64,000 nt of DNA, taken from positions 14,961,576 to 15,025,575 of the forward strand of contig BROE01000022.1 of NCBI GenBank assembly GCA_036571765.1, written 5' to 3'. The DNA is from Plecoglossus altivelis. Its lineage: Eukaryota; Chordata; Actinopteri; Osmeriformes; Plecoglossidae. Made by a program: the position numbers and the translations under genes. The notes under the pieces were generated by a model. The model saw only the letters and a list, made by a program, of their open reading frames with translations, made no database searches and was not told the DNA's origin. Below are positions 1 to 11,925 of this stretch, piece after piece. The number at the start of each line of letters is the position of its first letter. The stretch's first letter is position 1.

Positions 1-214
1 CCCAGGCATTCGACCTTTTTCTGAAGCACCTGGTAGGCGGGCTGCACACGGTCTACACCAAGCTGAAGCGGCTGGAGATCACGCCGGTTGTGTGCAATGT
101 TGAGCAGGTTCGCATCCTTAGAGGGCTCGGCGCCATCCAGCCTGGAGTCAACCGCTGCAAACTCATCTCAAGAAAAGACTTCGAGACTCTCTATAACGAC
201 TGCACCAATGCGAG
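1..214 (+). CDS. dach1: dach1 exon A (5' end outside the window): C-terminal part of the DACHbox-N / SKI-SNO-DAC domain
   Basis: Reading from base 3 gives 70 uninterrupted codons, beginning QAFDLFLKH and ending LYNDCTNA, plus two bases (AG) of a split codon. The segments HLVGGLHTVYTKLKRLE and RILRGLGAIQPGVNRCKLI are hallmarks of the Dachshund N-terminal box, a winged-helix-like DNA-binding fold of the SKI/SNO/DAC family. KRLEITPVVCN and LISRKDFETLYNDC agree with vertebrate DACH1; from what I know of the family, DACH2 has KRLDISPVVCT and LITRKDFETLFTDC. The protein is a nuclear transcriptional cofactor/repressor of the PAX-SIX-EYA-DACH network in eye, limb, ear and muscle development. The exon ends in a canonical donor, CGAG|GTGAGT, with GT at 215-216, leaving a phase 2 intron. 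The start codon and the N-terminal Ser/Gly/Ala-rich part lie upstream of the window. Paralogue identity within teleosts is uncertain. Confidence 0.97.
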
Positions 215-1531
215 GTGAGTGCAGAGGGAGATATGATGTCGCTTAAATTGTAGATATCATAATTACGTTCTGTATTTGCGTCAAGGCGCAAGGGGGAGGA
301 AGGGGGAGACATTTTTCCGTTTTGTAAGTCATTCTCAGAAATATCATTAAGGTTTATTAGGCATGTGTTGCATGCTTGTTTATTTCCAGTGTTGCAAATG
401 TGACTAATGCCTATAGAAACACATGGATATGTGAGTGGATGTGGGCAAAATAGGCCCAGCTCGCACTGACATGGGAAGTGCGCGTTGCACAAAAAAAGTT
501 TTTTCAAGTTTATGCCATGTGGATAAGACTACGGTAAAATGTTTGTCCCTCTCAACTTGCTCAATAGAAACGGGCGGAAGAGAAGTGCATGTAAAAAGTG
601 CACGTAACATATGCTACCGAAACTCATCTCTACTTTATTTCTTTCACTTTATTTTGGCTTGGACAAATAATTAGGACATATTTAGACAGCCGTCATTGCC
701 ATTGGGACATAATCTATTTAATGAGGTGATTTAAAAACATTTGTTGAGACATTTGTGTGATGAAATTAAATAACGAGGGAAATGTATTTATTGTATTTGG
801 AATTTCAAACAGATTTGAAAATTATTTACTTTCAAAAACTCTTAAAATATGCTTTATACTAAAGTATATTATTTATATATACACGGTAGAGACTCCAACA
901 TAAACATGTGATTTTTCAACATGAGGAAATGTATTCGCATAATGTCCAAAAGTAAACAAATAAATATAAGAAACGTTACAGTTACCTTCATGTATAACCC
1001 TCATTACAAGACACATTTATTTCCAAACATTGACGATTTTTAATACTAAAAGATTTACTATAGAATCGAAATAGATTAAAAGCTATTTTAGTGTCCTTTA
1101 GCCAAATGTTTTGATGTATTGCTAAGACTGATAGGATGAGTTCAGCCTGGTCAAATATGCCTTCTAATCTGTCATTATGATTGATTCAATATTGATCTCT
1201 TTCCCTAAAATGAGCTGGAGATGCAAATAGGACTTGCACCAGTGGGAACTGATCAAACAGATACATCATTTAGGCGAAAGACTACATTCCGAGTTTTTTA
1301 TGTAGTTCACACAAACACACACACACACTGTGTTTTTAAGGACTCTACACACAAATCAGCTAGCCACTTTTAAGGGGGACCCATCACATCGAACATTTAA
1401 GCAGCTCATTTTGAGATAATTGGCAGGTGTATATCCTAACATTGTAATGTATAATATTGAAATAGTGTAGTATGAATTGAGTGTTTCTGTTCATAAAATG
1501 GAAGGTGTTAAATAAATATGAAAAGCATTAA

Positions 1532-1533
<2 letters not shown>
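215..1533. other. Unique AT-rich intronic sequence
   Basis: The block is AT-rich, especially 600-1100, and lies just after the exon A donor. A POU octamer ATGCAAAT sits at 1221-1228 and a short CA run at 1313-1327. The small open frames at 163-674 overlap the exon or are composition artefacts. Nothing else is recognisable. Confidence 0.7.

Positions 1534-1601
<68 letters not shown>
1534..1601. repeat. (AC)n microsatellite, about 34 copies
   Basis: An uninterrupted alternating AC run of about 68 bases. Perfect dinucleotide runs of this length are normally highly length-polymorphic. Confidence 0.97.
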
Positions 1602-1604
<3 letters not shown>

Positions 1605-2880
1605 TTTTTCCCTGTAACATTTCGCTCACTGTTTGTAACCACCTTTCATCTGTTTGTAGTCGGTACTTGAAGTGCAACGCTTGCGTGCATCAGTTGACTG
1701 TAGCAGCGTGAACACGGGGGCTGATACAATAGTCAGAGGGTCTCAGTCAAACCGAATAAAGGCCCCTCTGGTAACTCCTCTCCTCTTGCAGTGCTGCTCA
1801 GGTGACAGAGTATGGGTTTGAACTCTCTAGGTTGTCAATGGGAGGATGGCCGGTTCTGGGGTTAAAGGATAATGCAGTGCCTCGCGTCGCTTTAATGATG
1901 CTAAAGTGCTGGGCTATTACAGCCACACGGAGAGGACTGTAATTGTCTCTGAAAGCAGCCAGGTTTTCCTGGTGTCGGCCTGAAATCAATCACTCAGACC
2001 CGTCCTGCCTTCACAAACCTTCTCTCCCTCCCCTGCTATCCCAGCCTGCCTCTACACCTTCACGTCCCTGCCACCCCTCACTGTCTCTACTCCCCTGCTT
2101 TCCCATCACCTCAGCCCTGCCTCTTCATCTATTCCCTCCTCATTTGGGAACTTACACCCTGGAACATTCCGGAATCATCTGTCGGCTTACATAGAGGGGT
2201 AGAGTCATCTTTATACAAGGTGATATTTACTCAACTCCACTTCTGTCTTTGCTGTGGTGTTTACAAAGTAGCCTGTCGAATTCACGTGTCTGAAAGGGAT
2301 TGTCTGCGCAAGACTTAGATCATGTACAAATCTCATTCATCAGATTCTTTGCGAAATTATGTCAATGCAGATCTGAAATGTTTTTTTTATTATTATTATT
2401 ATTATTTTTTTACAAAACTGTTGTTCCGTAGGCTGGTGGAAGTAGCTCTACTTTATATTGTAGCTTTCTACAACGACTCCTGGTCTTTTATGCACTGACG
2501 TTGTGAACACAATGAAGGCTATAATTCGGCTGTACAATAGTCTCAGTGTTTCGGAGGGCTTTGCCTACGTTTTGGCCCCTATTCGGACACAGCAACAGCG
2601 CTCTCATTTTACACTTAGTGTGAAAAGCAGTGCTCTGCCTCTGTAATCCTGCTGGTCTAGTTGTCAAATTGTTGTTTATGTATTGAAATTGTAAGTTACG
2701 AGGGACCTGGCTGTGAAGTCAAAACGATGCCTGTTACCATGTTTATACGGTCCAAAACAAACAGTCGAGCATTGGAAGGAAACCTTCAGGTTCATTCTGT
2801 GTTGTTGTGTAATTGTCGTGTTTGTATAAAATAATATATATATTTCTTCATGCCAAAAGGATCTCATAGGAATTCAACTT
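1602..2880. other. Unique intronic sequence with a T/ATT-rich patch
   Basis: No gene is seen. There is a pyrimidine-biased stretch around 2000-2150 and a poly-T plus (ATT)n patch at 2381-2410. Confidence 0.6.
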
Positions 2881-4020
2881 ATATTAAAGTGGCTATCCTG
2901 GCTCTCCTCTCCACTTTCCCCCTCCCCCTCCATCTCTCCCTGCTCTCCCTCCCTCCCTCTCACCGTCCCTCTCCTCCTCTCATCTCCTCCTGCTGTTGCT
3001 CTGCCAGTGTTCAGTCCACCTTCCCCACACTTTCTCTCTCTCTCTCTCTCCTGCCCTCAAGCCAGTTCCTAAGTCCCTCATCTTTCTGCTCCCGCTACAC
3101 CTCGAAATCCCACCGCGGGCCCTAGCGCACCCCGACCGGCCCATCCCCCGGCAGGACAGAGAGGGGCTCTCACCACCGTGTGACACTTGAACTCTCTGAG
3201 AGGTTATTGTAACAAGGGAGGGAGGGGGGGGGGGCGCTGATATCGCATATCTCTTATTGCCGGGTTTAGTCAAAGCTGGGCTATCCGGTGTAGGGGCAAG
3301 AAATGCAGCAGTTAATTGACAATCATTGTCTACCCCTGAAGGTTAACCACACGCCCCAGACAACTCTGTGCCGCTGGGAACTGTTACTCTATTCACTTAA
3401 CACGCCCTCTTTAAATAGATTTCTCCCTCCTTTAAGTCAAACGCTTCCCTCCCTGAACTGTGAAGTGTGAGGGTGTCTGTAGTGAAATGGCTTTGAGGTT
3501 AAAAGAATGTTTTGTTATTGGAGCAATACTGTATTTGCTCTGCGACACCACCTCCTCGCTTTTTTATGTTGCCATGTTTACGGCTAAACACACATATTTG
3601 CAAATTATGGTAATTGTTTTGTTTAGCTCTCAGTGTGAGCTGCCACAAAAGGTGCCAGCTTGACTCTCTCTCTTTTTCGCTTTTTCTTTCTTTCTCTCTC
3701 TCTCACTCCATTACTCTCTATCTCTCTCTTCCTCTTCCTCGCTCCTCTCTGCTCAGCTCTCTTCTAATATATTTGTTTTCAACAAGGCATGGCTGTGTTT
3801 ACAGGTACTCAGGGGAGAATTCTGGATCCCATTCAAATCATTCCCAGTCAGAGTGGGTGCTAAGATACCCGTCTCCCGGCAACCACATCCAAGAGGGAGC
3901 TGAGGCGATAATAACTTCAAAAACAGAGTGACAGATGCCTGATTAGAGCGAAAGAGAGAGAGAAAGAGGGAGAGAGGGAGAGAGGCAAATAGAACGAGAG
4001 AGGAGCGAGACAGAATAGAG
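2881..4020. repeat. Pyrimidine-rich tracts, a G-run and a purine-rich patch
   Basis: C/T-rich DNA spans 2900-3060 and contains (TC)n near 3029-3050. A GGG-A-GGG-A-G11 block lies at 3216-3234. A TC-rich tract follows at 3660-3760 and a GAGA-rich tract at 3945-4015. The open frames here translate to Ser/Leu/Pro or Arg/Glu repeats and are not genes. Confidence 0.75.
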
Positions 4021-5040
4021 GATGGCTTGTTAAGGACACAAATTTAGTCAGGTACTTTTCTGAAAGTCAAATCGACATTTACTGTATGTTTGTTTCCATG
4101 TTTGTCTGGGTTTGTTTTTCTTTCTGTTCTCTTCACTTTGTAGTCAGACAGAGAGCTGTGTGTAATTAGATTAGATACCATACATGTGCTCAAATCAACT
4201 GTGCAAATGGCAGATGGCAACTAGATGATCCGCAAACAAATAACCTCCTTGAAAATTACAATAAGTTTTATTGACTTGAAACTGGAACAGCTTCAGATAG
4301 TTGGGAGTTTAACTGTAATGTTCTTATCCCTTCCGAACATATCCCTCCCTCTTTGAATGTACATGTTTAACGATATAAAGATTTATTATGAGTAAAGTGT
4401 TTGTATAAATGAAGGCATAGTTTTATGTCCTATTTGGCTAATGGATTTGTAGAATTCAGAGGTTATTTGCATGGCGAAGTGGTCTGGATTGGTAGCTTGC
4501 CTTGTGGATGCATAAACCCTCCAAACTTACTTGGACATGCATACTTTTACTGTACGAATGTTAGAATATGGATACTACGGTCACTATTTGATATACCAAC
4601 ATGTGCTTCAAAACATGCCTCCGAAAAGCCATCAATACCTAGTGACATAATTCAGCCTTTTCAGAGGACTTCTCCTTTTTGCAATGGGGCTGATATTTTA
4701 CCGACAACCAAATTTGAAAATATCAGTTAAATTAAATTATTAACTCGACTAAACTAGATCTGTCGACAGTCACAGTACTCATCAAATTCACACCTGGTAC
4801 TGATCGGATGTAGAAAGAACGCACTGGATTGTGGATCGTTTTGATTTCTGCGATCTGATTGGTCGAGCCAGTGTCTTGCTTCTGTCCTGTCTGCGGGCTC
4901 CTTCGTATTACAGGCCGTTTTAAAAGCGTGGCGGAAGTGACTGGTGCCTGGGCCAGGATGTTAACCACTAGTGACAGAAGTTAGAGGCAGAGCAGATGAG
5001 ATATCCTGATTGGAGCAGAAATCCAGGCCCCTCGCCTGGC
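4021..5040. other. Unique intronic sequence
   Basis: Balanced to AT-rich, without repeats. An ATTTGCAT octamer (reverse orientation) lies at 4465-4472. An open frame of 101 codons at 4425-4730 has no recognisable domain and no splice context; chance is the likely explanation. Confidence 0.55.
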
Positions 5041-5345
5041 TCTGTCTAATATGGTCACGTAGAGAAATTGATTTTCCTCCGAAATTAATTAATTTTTCAT
5101 ATAGCCCAAAGCTGGAGTTTAAAAAGAGTGCGCACTTTCTGGTTTCCTATTCCCCCCCCCTCCTTTTTTTAAGAGTTATTGCCTAATCATATTAATACTT
5201 TTGCCCCAAGGATGAAAAGATAATTGTACAAATGCATTTGGAAATATGTATCACTGAGTATTTATGATTAAATTATGCAAATAACTTGGGTCCTATATCC
5301 TTGGTGAGCCCAGATTGTCTAATTAGGATTGATATGGCGAAGAGA
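5041..5345. promoter_or_regulatory. Candidate conserved enhancer with TAATTA and POU octamer cores
   Basis: AATTAATTAATT lies at 5083-5094, a perfect octamer ATGCAAAT at 5275-5282 just after TTATGATTAAATT, and TCTAATTAGGA at 5319-5329. Three homeodomain/POU-type sites in 250 bp, interrupted only by a short C/T run near 5150-5170, suggest a developmental enhancer. Conservation is untested. Confidence 0.45.
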
Positions 5346-6329
5346 TGTTGGGGAATCTGAATACAAGCATGTCCAAAGAGCAGAAAATTGAAAATGACAA
5401 GGCTAGAATCCTTAAAAAGTGTGTAGTCGTTTCCCCCCCCCCTCCCCTCCTTCTTCTCCTTCTTCTCTGTCTAATTCGGCATAGCTGTAGCGGGAGTTAA
5501 TTCTCCTCCGCTTCATTTCTCGTCTGAGTTGACAGGAAAAAAGAATCCATCAGGGAGGCAATCTCAGATGGGATTCCACAAATTTCCTCCACTTGTTTTT
5601 TTTCCCCCCGTCTCCCTCACCCTCTCTTCATTTTCATCGAGGCTGGCCTATCTGGGATGAATCTTCCCCTGAGTAAACACAGCCATGTTATTCCTGCAGT
5701 AGCCATGTTTATGGAGTCGATATAAAGGACTACTCCTCAATAATTGGAGTATAATATGGAAGGAATGTCACTGGACAGAAAGGGTCTTTGTGAGGCTATG
5801 GAATTCCTTGAAGTACTGTCGTTTAGATAAGTAGGGCTCCCTTATTTTGGCAGAACAAGGGCATTTTGTTGTTGAGGTAAACCTTGTGCTGAATTCGTGC
5901 GGTGTGGTGTAATTGTCTCCATCCTCCCATATGAGACGACAGGGTGGTGGTGGTGGTGGTGGGACCCTTTTCATTAAGTTGAGATCTTGACAAGACCCCC
6001 GCTGTTACCCTCTCACAACACCACTCAACAGCCAACTGTGTAACAGACTGACTGACCAAATGTCCTCCATATTGATAGCTAATAACATGCTAATCCACAC
6101 TGCTAATCTGGTTTTACTCGCATCCGTTCGTGAAAATATGGTTTTTCCGATGTTAAAGTCCCGGACAAAACCAACACAACAATGGTTTTAGATTTTAGCC
6201 GTCTGTTTCGCAGCAGATTTCTGTCTCTCGAGGCTCAGGTGGTACAGCAACATGAGGAGAAACCAGAGAAGAAGTGACAGCAACGACTCCCTCTTCTTCT
6301 GTTGTTCGCTTCAGACAGGCAGCTTGGTG
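5346..6329. other. Unique sequence; possible conserved block 5480-5790
   Basis: The stretch 5480-5790 is mostly repeat-free (GTTAATTCTCC, ATAATTGGAGTATAAT) apart from a short T/C run at 5600-5612, and could be regulatory. A (GGT)n run at 5943-5960 explains the poly-proline in an antisense open frame. The rest is plain intron. Confidence 0.4.
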
Positions 6330-6480
6330 CAGCACAGGGCTGGCTCCAGTGCCTCCAACAGTATCTATTAAATGCCTGATTGTTATCTAATCTTTACCTG
6401 GCTCTCACTGGAGAAGCCCTGGAGCTAATGACACTTGAGACTAACGCCACATTCTATGGCTGTTCAAAGCATCTGCTCGT
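6330..6480. promoter_or_regulatory. Candidate regulatory block
   Basis: Repeat-free, with TATCTATTAAATGCCTGATTG, TTATCTAATC and GAGCTAATGACAC cores spaced over about 120 bp. Supported by composition only. Confidence 0.3.
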
Positions 6481-7080
6481 TCAATAACTTCTGACGAAAC
6501 GCCCGGGAAGAATGAAAGAAAGCATGCCTAAAAGCCATTTTCGCAAAGACGAAGAACTGCGCTGACTGCAGAAACAGTTTAGCCCGTCAATTTGGCTGGA
6601 TTGAATTATAACTAAGTCCTTATCTAAATGTTGCTGCAGTTGGTAGGGATGGTTTCCTATAGAGACAGCTGGCGGGGGACTTGTCTGCTGTATGCGTCGG
6701 GCCCGGGAACGAGGAAGACTCCCCGAGGTTAGATCCAGATACACATCAATTAGATCAGAACTGCCACGTACAGCTAGAGAACGAGACAAACGGCAGAAAC
6801 AAAAGGCATGTGGAGAGTTGGTGTAATGCAAAAACAGCATTCCTGCCAGCCACATGCACTACTCTACATGCAATTGCACCCCCATATCGAAATGTGTCCA
6901 ACTTTCGTTGTTTTTAATGGTCATATGATGAGGGGCACGTTCCATCCACAGCGAGAGTCACACCCAATAACTCGTGGCTGCTTCCTGGTGACTCAGATCA
7001 CCTGTAACACATCTGAACCGGGTTGCCATCGCAGCGGATCAACTCGTTTCTATTGAGCACTGACATCTCTCTGTCTGCTG
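6481..7080. other. Unique intronic sequence
   Basis: Balanced composition. Overlapping open frames on both strands (124 codons on minus at 6481-6855, 78-82 on plus) show no family signature, so they are most likely chance. Confidence 0.5.
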
Positions 7081-7229
7081 ACCCCCCCCCCCCCCCCTCA
7101 CCACCTGCAGTTTTTGCTCGGCAAAAGGAAATCTGTATGAGCTCATCAGAGACTCTGTCGGGTACCAGCCCCCCCCCCCCCCCTCCCCTAAACCCCCCTC
7201 CTCCCCCCCACTGCCAGACTCAAATGTCA
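7081..7229. repeat. C-homopolymer runs (C16 and C15)
   Basis: Uninterrupted C runs lie at 7082-7097 and 7169-7183 within C-rich sequence. They encode the poly-proline seen in one plus-strand open frame, which is an artefact. The minus strand carries matching G-runs with quadruplex potential. Confidence 0.9.
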
Positions 7230-7382
7230 GCGTTTCTCCCCGATATTTCGGTAAAAGCGGCCGCCAGCCGCGGCGCCCGCCTGTTACTAACCCCCCCGGC
7301 CGTTAGAGAGAGTGACAGTGAGGTCCACAGAGACGGGCGAAGCAGGGACATGGCATTGAGGCGTCTAGCCCGCCGTGCTAGC
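7230..7382. other. CpG-dense patch
   Basis: I count about 16 CpG dinucleotides in roughly 150 bp, including a NotI-like GCGGCCGC and a CCGCGGCGCCCG segment, against mostly CpG-poor surroundings. It could mark an unmethylated regulatory site or an intronic promoter; it is too short to call a full CpG island. Confidence 0.5.
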
Positions 7383-7812
7383 CAATCAGATAGCTGTAAG
7401 CCGAGTCGTTCTCACCTGGCAGGATGTACAGTAAATACCTGGGAACAATGATAGGAGATATTTGGATAGAATAGCGTTTCAGATACGAGGGTTCACTGGA
7501 AACCTTTGTCATTTTAATCATGCGTTTGGCAGTGGGAGACACGTAAAGAGAAAAGTGTACAGTGAAATAAAAAGTGACCAAAAGAATAACATGTAATTAT
7601 GTTTCAGTATGGTTTAGAGGTTTAGATGGCATAATACACTCATATTTACTGCTGCTTTGCTGGTAGATTCCACAGTAATGCAGACAAATAAACTGGTTTA
7701 GGATAACAAACTGCTCTCGGCTAAAATAGTCTGTCCAGATGCATTAACCCTGTGTGACTTTTACATTATGACTGTGGCGCAGTGTGTTTGTGTTTCCGTG
7801 TACGTGTGTGGA
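7383..7812. other. Unique AT-leaning intronic sequence
   Basis: No repeats or recognisable genes. Confidence 0.5.
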
Positions 7813-7893
7813 CAGTCACAAAGAGAGAGAGAGAGGCGAAGAGAGACAGAGGAAGAGAGAGAGAGACGAAGAGCGAGAGAGAGAGAGAGAGAC
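7813..7893. repeat. (GA)n-rich imperfect repeat
   Basis: GAGAGA runs are interrupted by GCGAAGAGAGACAGAG units. Antisense Leu/Ser-rich frames over it are artefacts. Confidence 0.85.
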
Positions 7894-8925
7894 TCAAACA
7901 ACTTCACATGTGAATGGTCTTCTTTGAAAAGGAGGATGAATTGAGTCAAGCTGACATAGCATGCCAATAAGCTTTGTCTCATTCCCAATGCAGTATTCAT
8001 TTGTGCCACAGAGAGATTTATTGCATGATTGACAATTATAAGAGGGTGACCTAGTTCTTTGTAATGGAACAAAAAAATGTTTTTCATCACATGCCATTGC
8101 AGTCTGTTTGCATTGTGTGAACTTCCCTGCTAAAGAATAAGGATGGTCTCAGTGCAGTAGAAAAAAAAAATCTTTGCCCCCCACAACTATTCAAACTCAT
8201 GCATTATTCTAATGGCTTTATATATTTTGCATAGAATCATCATCCAGCATGTCTGAAAGAAGATTTTCCTACCCCATTAGGCAATCAGAGCTATCCGAGT
8301 GGATAATGCAGTGCTGACATTCTTTATGAATGCCCTTCAGTTCCACCATCTTTACGTGCTGAAGAATTTGTTTTTCTTCTTCTTTTTTTTTTACACTCGA
8401 TATTCTTTATCTGGATTTCAACTTCTGCAAACCTCTCTAAACCTCTTAGTGTCTCTGATCTGAACCTTTGACCAGTACTGCTCTGTATGATTTTCTGATC
8501 AAAAGAAAATGACTTGGCGCCCATTTTGTGACATTGCTATTTACAGAAAGTCTCTTTTAATAGCTGCTAATATCTTCCGATTCCTGTACGGTTAATATAA
8601 AAGGTCTTCTGCTTCTCTATCTGTGTCCCCCCTTTTCTCTGTGCCTACTGAAGCCTATATTACTCTGAGAGTGAGTAGGAAGATGGCTTCTCTTGGGACT
8701 CTTGGTTGACTGGCCCCACAAATGATACAAGCCAGGGTTTAGTTGGGAGTTAATATCCTGCAAAATTGTCCTGCGCGGCCCGGAAGAATGTGGATGATTA
8801 AATGACACAAGCATATCAAAAACATTTCTCTCACACTAGTGGGTGTTAAGTGTCGCACCGGTGCAGTCTGTCTCCCAAGGTTACCATTAAAGACGAAAGA
8901 GTATTCTGGGGAAGTGGGCGTTATT
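7894..8925. other. Unique intronic sequence
   Basis: AT-leaning and without large repeats, apart from short homopolymers at 8160-8170 (A) and 8384-8392 (T). No supported gene. Confidence 0.5.
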
Positions 8926-9092
8926 GAGGTATGCGTGTGTGCGCGCCTGCGTGTGTGCACGTCTGTGTGTGTGAGAGCGTTTGTGTGCACGCGCGTCTGT
9001 GTGTATGTGAGCGTTTGTGTGTGAGCGTTTGTGTGTATGTGTGAGCATCTGTGTGTGTGTGTGTGTGAGCGTCTGTGTGTGTGTGTGTGAAA
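8926..9092. repeat. (TG)n-rich minisatellite with GTGAGCGTTTGTGTG units
   Basis: TGTGTG runs alternate with GAGCGT(C/T)TGTGTGT units about 20-24 bp long. Overlapping Cys/Val and His/Thr open frames on both strands are translations of the repeat. Confidence 0.9.
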
Positions 9093-10180
9093 GGGAGACA
9101 TATTGCTCGGCGTCCTGTTTAAGGGGTAATAATATCCCAATAGGTTTTCAGTGTCTCACCCGAAGGCGAAGAAGACATATAGTAATGTTGTCTAAAAACA
9201 CTCACCGGAGAGCTGGTAGAACACATTATATTGTGGTGGTTGCCAGCTATATTGTTTGGGTATCTAAATTGCAGGGGCAGAGCACTGTAAGTGCATGTTT
9301 CAGGATACATCATTTGTTGTGTTGACTAACTACATAGTTGGAGTCGATTCTGTAGTAGAAGTCAGAGGTAGCTTCCTCGTGGCTCTCTTCTGGAAGGGCT
9401 AGCCACATGGTAATAGCTAGAACAGCTTCTTAAATGGCGATTTCAATGACAAGTTCATCTCCACAAGCTGAACTCAATTTGTCAAAAAGTCTTGAGGCAA
9501 TCAAATGTTTGGTTGGGGCTTAGAGACATAGTTGTAGAATTATGTTCCAACTCAACTTTATTGTAGAAAGCATGTTGATCATACTTAGTTACATTTAGGC
9601 AGCATGGAAGTAGTTGTGCATGTGGCTACTTAGCTTATACTAGCAGTTAACCTGTTTGCGTTTCAACCAGGTTTATTGAACGAGGGAGATCTGTCAGCAG
9701 GTTGTGATCCTGCTTTCCTGAGACGAATCAACTTTGGAAATCTGTGTCGACTGATCTGTTGTAAAACTGTTTTACCACAGATGCTGTCTTTCTATAGATG
9801 CGACACACCGCTTGAACGTTGTCAGATGAAAGGGTGGGTCATAAGGCCACGCCTCTCTCCTCTGGCCTTTGAAATGCTTCTGTAGGAATGGAGAACAATA
9901 AGCAAAACTCAGATCAAACAACAGTTTTGTTCTGAGCTTGAATCCTGAGTTAGTGGAACACGCTATGAATCCTTTACTTTTCATTACTCAGAAGGACACA
10001 TTTCTGCTAAAAGGAGAATCCTTTCACTGTATCTTTGCAATAGTGGCTAGCTCTTCAGATAGGAATGCTTTTGAACACAGGTAGTATTTTGTGTAGAAAT
10101 ATATCAATTGCGTTATTTTCCTTTGGCACTTACGTCCGCTTACTTTTTGTGTGTATTGGATGTGGCTATTAGGGACTTTA
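9093..10180. other. Unique intronic sequence
   Basis: AT-leaning to balanced. Several short open frames without domains. No repeat family recognised. Confidence 0.45.
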
Positions 10181-10220
10181 TCTATATATGTGTGTGTGTG
10201 TGTTTCTGTGTACGTTTGTG
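10181..10220. repeat. Short (TG)n microsatellite
   Basis: ATATATG is followed by about eight TG units and an imperfect TG-rich tail. Confidence 0.85.
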
Positions 10221-11109
10221 TATTATATAATCTGTCCTTGAAAACAAAATCTTTTTTGCAGCTGTGCCACTTGCTATTCTGGCAGTGGCGTGCCAGATAG
10301 GCTAATATTATTTCAATTGATGTTGTGCCCAAGAGGGACTCTTAAACTGCATGATTAGACAAACCAAACCTCAACGAACTGGACAGAGTTTGTCTACAAG
10401 GGACGTAAGACAATCTCACAACAAGGAGGCTTTTGGGATACTCAACCCAAGTACATTTGTTATTCGACCAAGCGACAGTGCAACAGACCACTCATTATGA
10501 CTCATACCGCCTGGTGGAACTCTGAAGTTGCCTTGTCAAAATGACAGCCTGTTTTTAAACAAAGTCCTGTAGATAGACAGAGGCGGGCCTTTTCGAAGCT
10601 CGTCAACTCATTCCAACAACGTAATCATTTAGAATGACAGTGAGCATGGAACGATCTTAAAGGATCATTTTCTTTCCCTGAATGTAAACTTTTCGAGAAC
10701 TACCACAGCAGCTGCTCGATAAGGTGTTGTGTCCCCGAGGTTCTTGCAAAGATAATCGGGCTATAGATGCCTTGCCAGGCAGGCCATGGCTAAAGGAGGT
10801 CTTAGGTGGGGTCTAGGGTTTGGAAGTCCAGTTTTCAGGAAGGAGGCAGAGAGTTAGGAAGGCCTAAGTCAAGTTTTAGGAAGGGAGGCCAAGGCACAGG
10901 TAAGTCAGTAAGTCAGTCATGTTCAGGAAGTCTAAATAGACCTACGTTCAGGGAGGTTCAGGGTAAGGCAGGCGTAGATTTGTGGAGGTTGAGAGTTAGG
11001 GAGGAGTACGGTTTAGAAGGTCCAGACCACTTCTGAGCATTGTTGTCTCAGCAGGAAGACATCAGCTGGGTCAACAGAGGAGGCCATTCGGTCAGGATGA
11101 ATGAAGAAA
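10221..11109. repeat. Unique sequence followed by a degenerate G/A-rich repeat (10795-11035)
   Basis: Within 10795-11035 the pattern AGTTTT(C)AGGAAGG(G)AGGC recurs at about 10830 and 10870. Shorter TTCAGG(G)AGG-type echoes follow to 11000. It looks like an eroded minisatellite. The frame at 10806-11036 that reads across it is explained by the repeat. Confidence 0.5.
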
Positions 11110-11235
11110 GGGGGGGGGGGGGGGAGGATGAGAAGGTAGAGGCGAGAGGAGAAAAAAAAGGACAAGGAACCCTGAGAGCGGAGAGGCTAGATGGGGACAG
11201 GAGGGACGGGGGAGACGGAAAAGGAGGAGAAAATG
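11110..11235. repeat. G15 homopolymer and purine-rich tract
   Basis: An uninterrupted run of 15 G at 11110-11124 is followed by about 110 bases of G/A-rich DNA. Confidence 0.9.
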
Positions 11236-11925
11236 ATTAGCCGAGCCTCACCTGCGGGGTCATCGTGTTCACGGGCCGAACCGCTTCCACTGGCCCGAGT
11301 AGTGGAGCAGTGAAAAAGGTCAAGACCAGAGACAGGGCTAAGCCTAATAGACATCTAGCCTTCCACCTTAGCCTCCTGGCCAACAGAACCCCCTCTCTTC
11401 TCTACACAGGTGAAGATGAGCTCCAGACCACGGCTGTTATTCAAAGACTGCTGTCTTGAAACAACTGTCGATTCAAAAGAAGAACAACCAAAGACCCTGA
11501 TAGGACCCGTCTCTCTCTTCGGCTCCGTCGAAACGCTAGAAAACGCTCAGAAAAACACCCCACGCAGCCCCAAGGAGACGGCGTCTGACACAAACGATCG
11601 CAAAAGGGACCGTTTCATTGAAAGCACTTAGTCTCCTAATCATTCGTTTGAACTCCACGCCTATTGGTATTTTACTGTAGTCCCCCTGACCTTATCGCGG
11701 CCTTGCGCTAAGCATGCTACGCGTGTCAGTGCAATCCTGGTCTCCACGTCTATATGTCTGCTGATAAATGCTTGTGTACTGTATTCATAAGCTCGTCTCG
11801 GTACGGTGGCATAAGTCTCCCTTAGTCTGCAGTGATGTCGTCTGTCAGCTGTGTCTGCTGAGCGGTCGGGGGACACAGGGAGATAGCGCTGATATGTGAT
11901 GGAGAAGAGTCCACATTGGAGCTGA
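11236..11925. other. Unique intronic sequence
   Basis: Balanced, with moderately frequent CpG. Nothing recognisable. Confidence 0.45.

Noticed and set aside
8926..9092. CRISPR-like alternation of short TG repeats and spacers
   Set aside because: The units are degenerate TG dinucleotide derivatives in a vertebrate intron; there is no constant repeat of CRISPR length, leader or cas gene.
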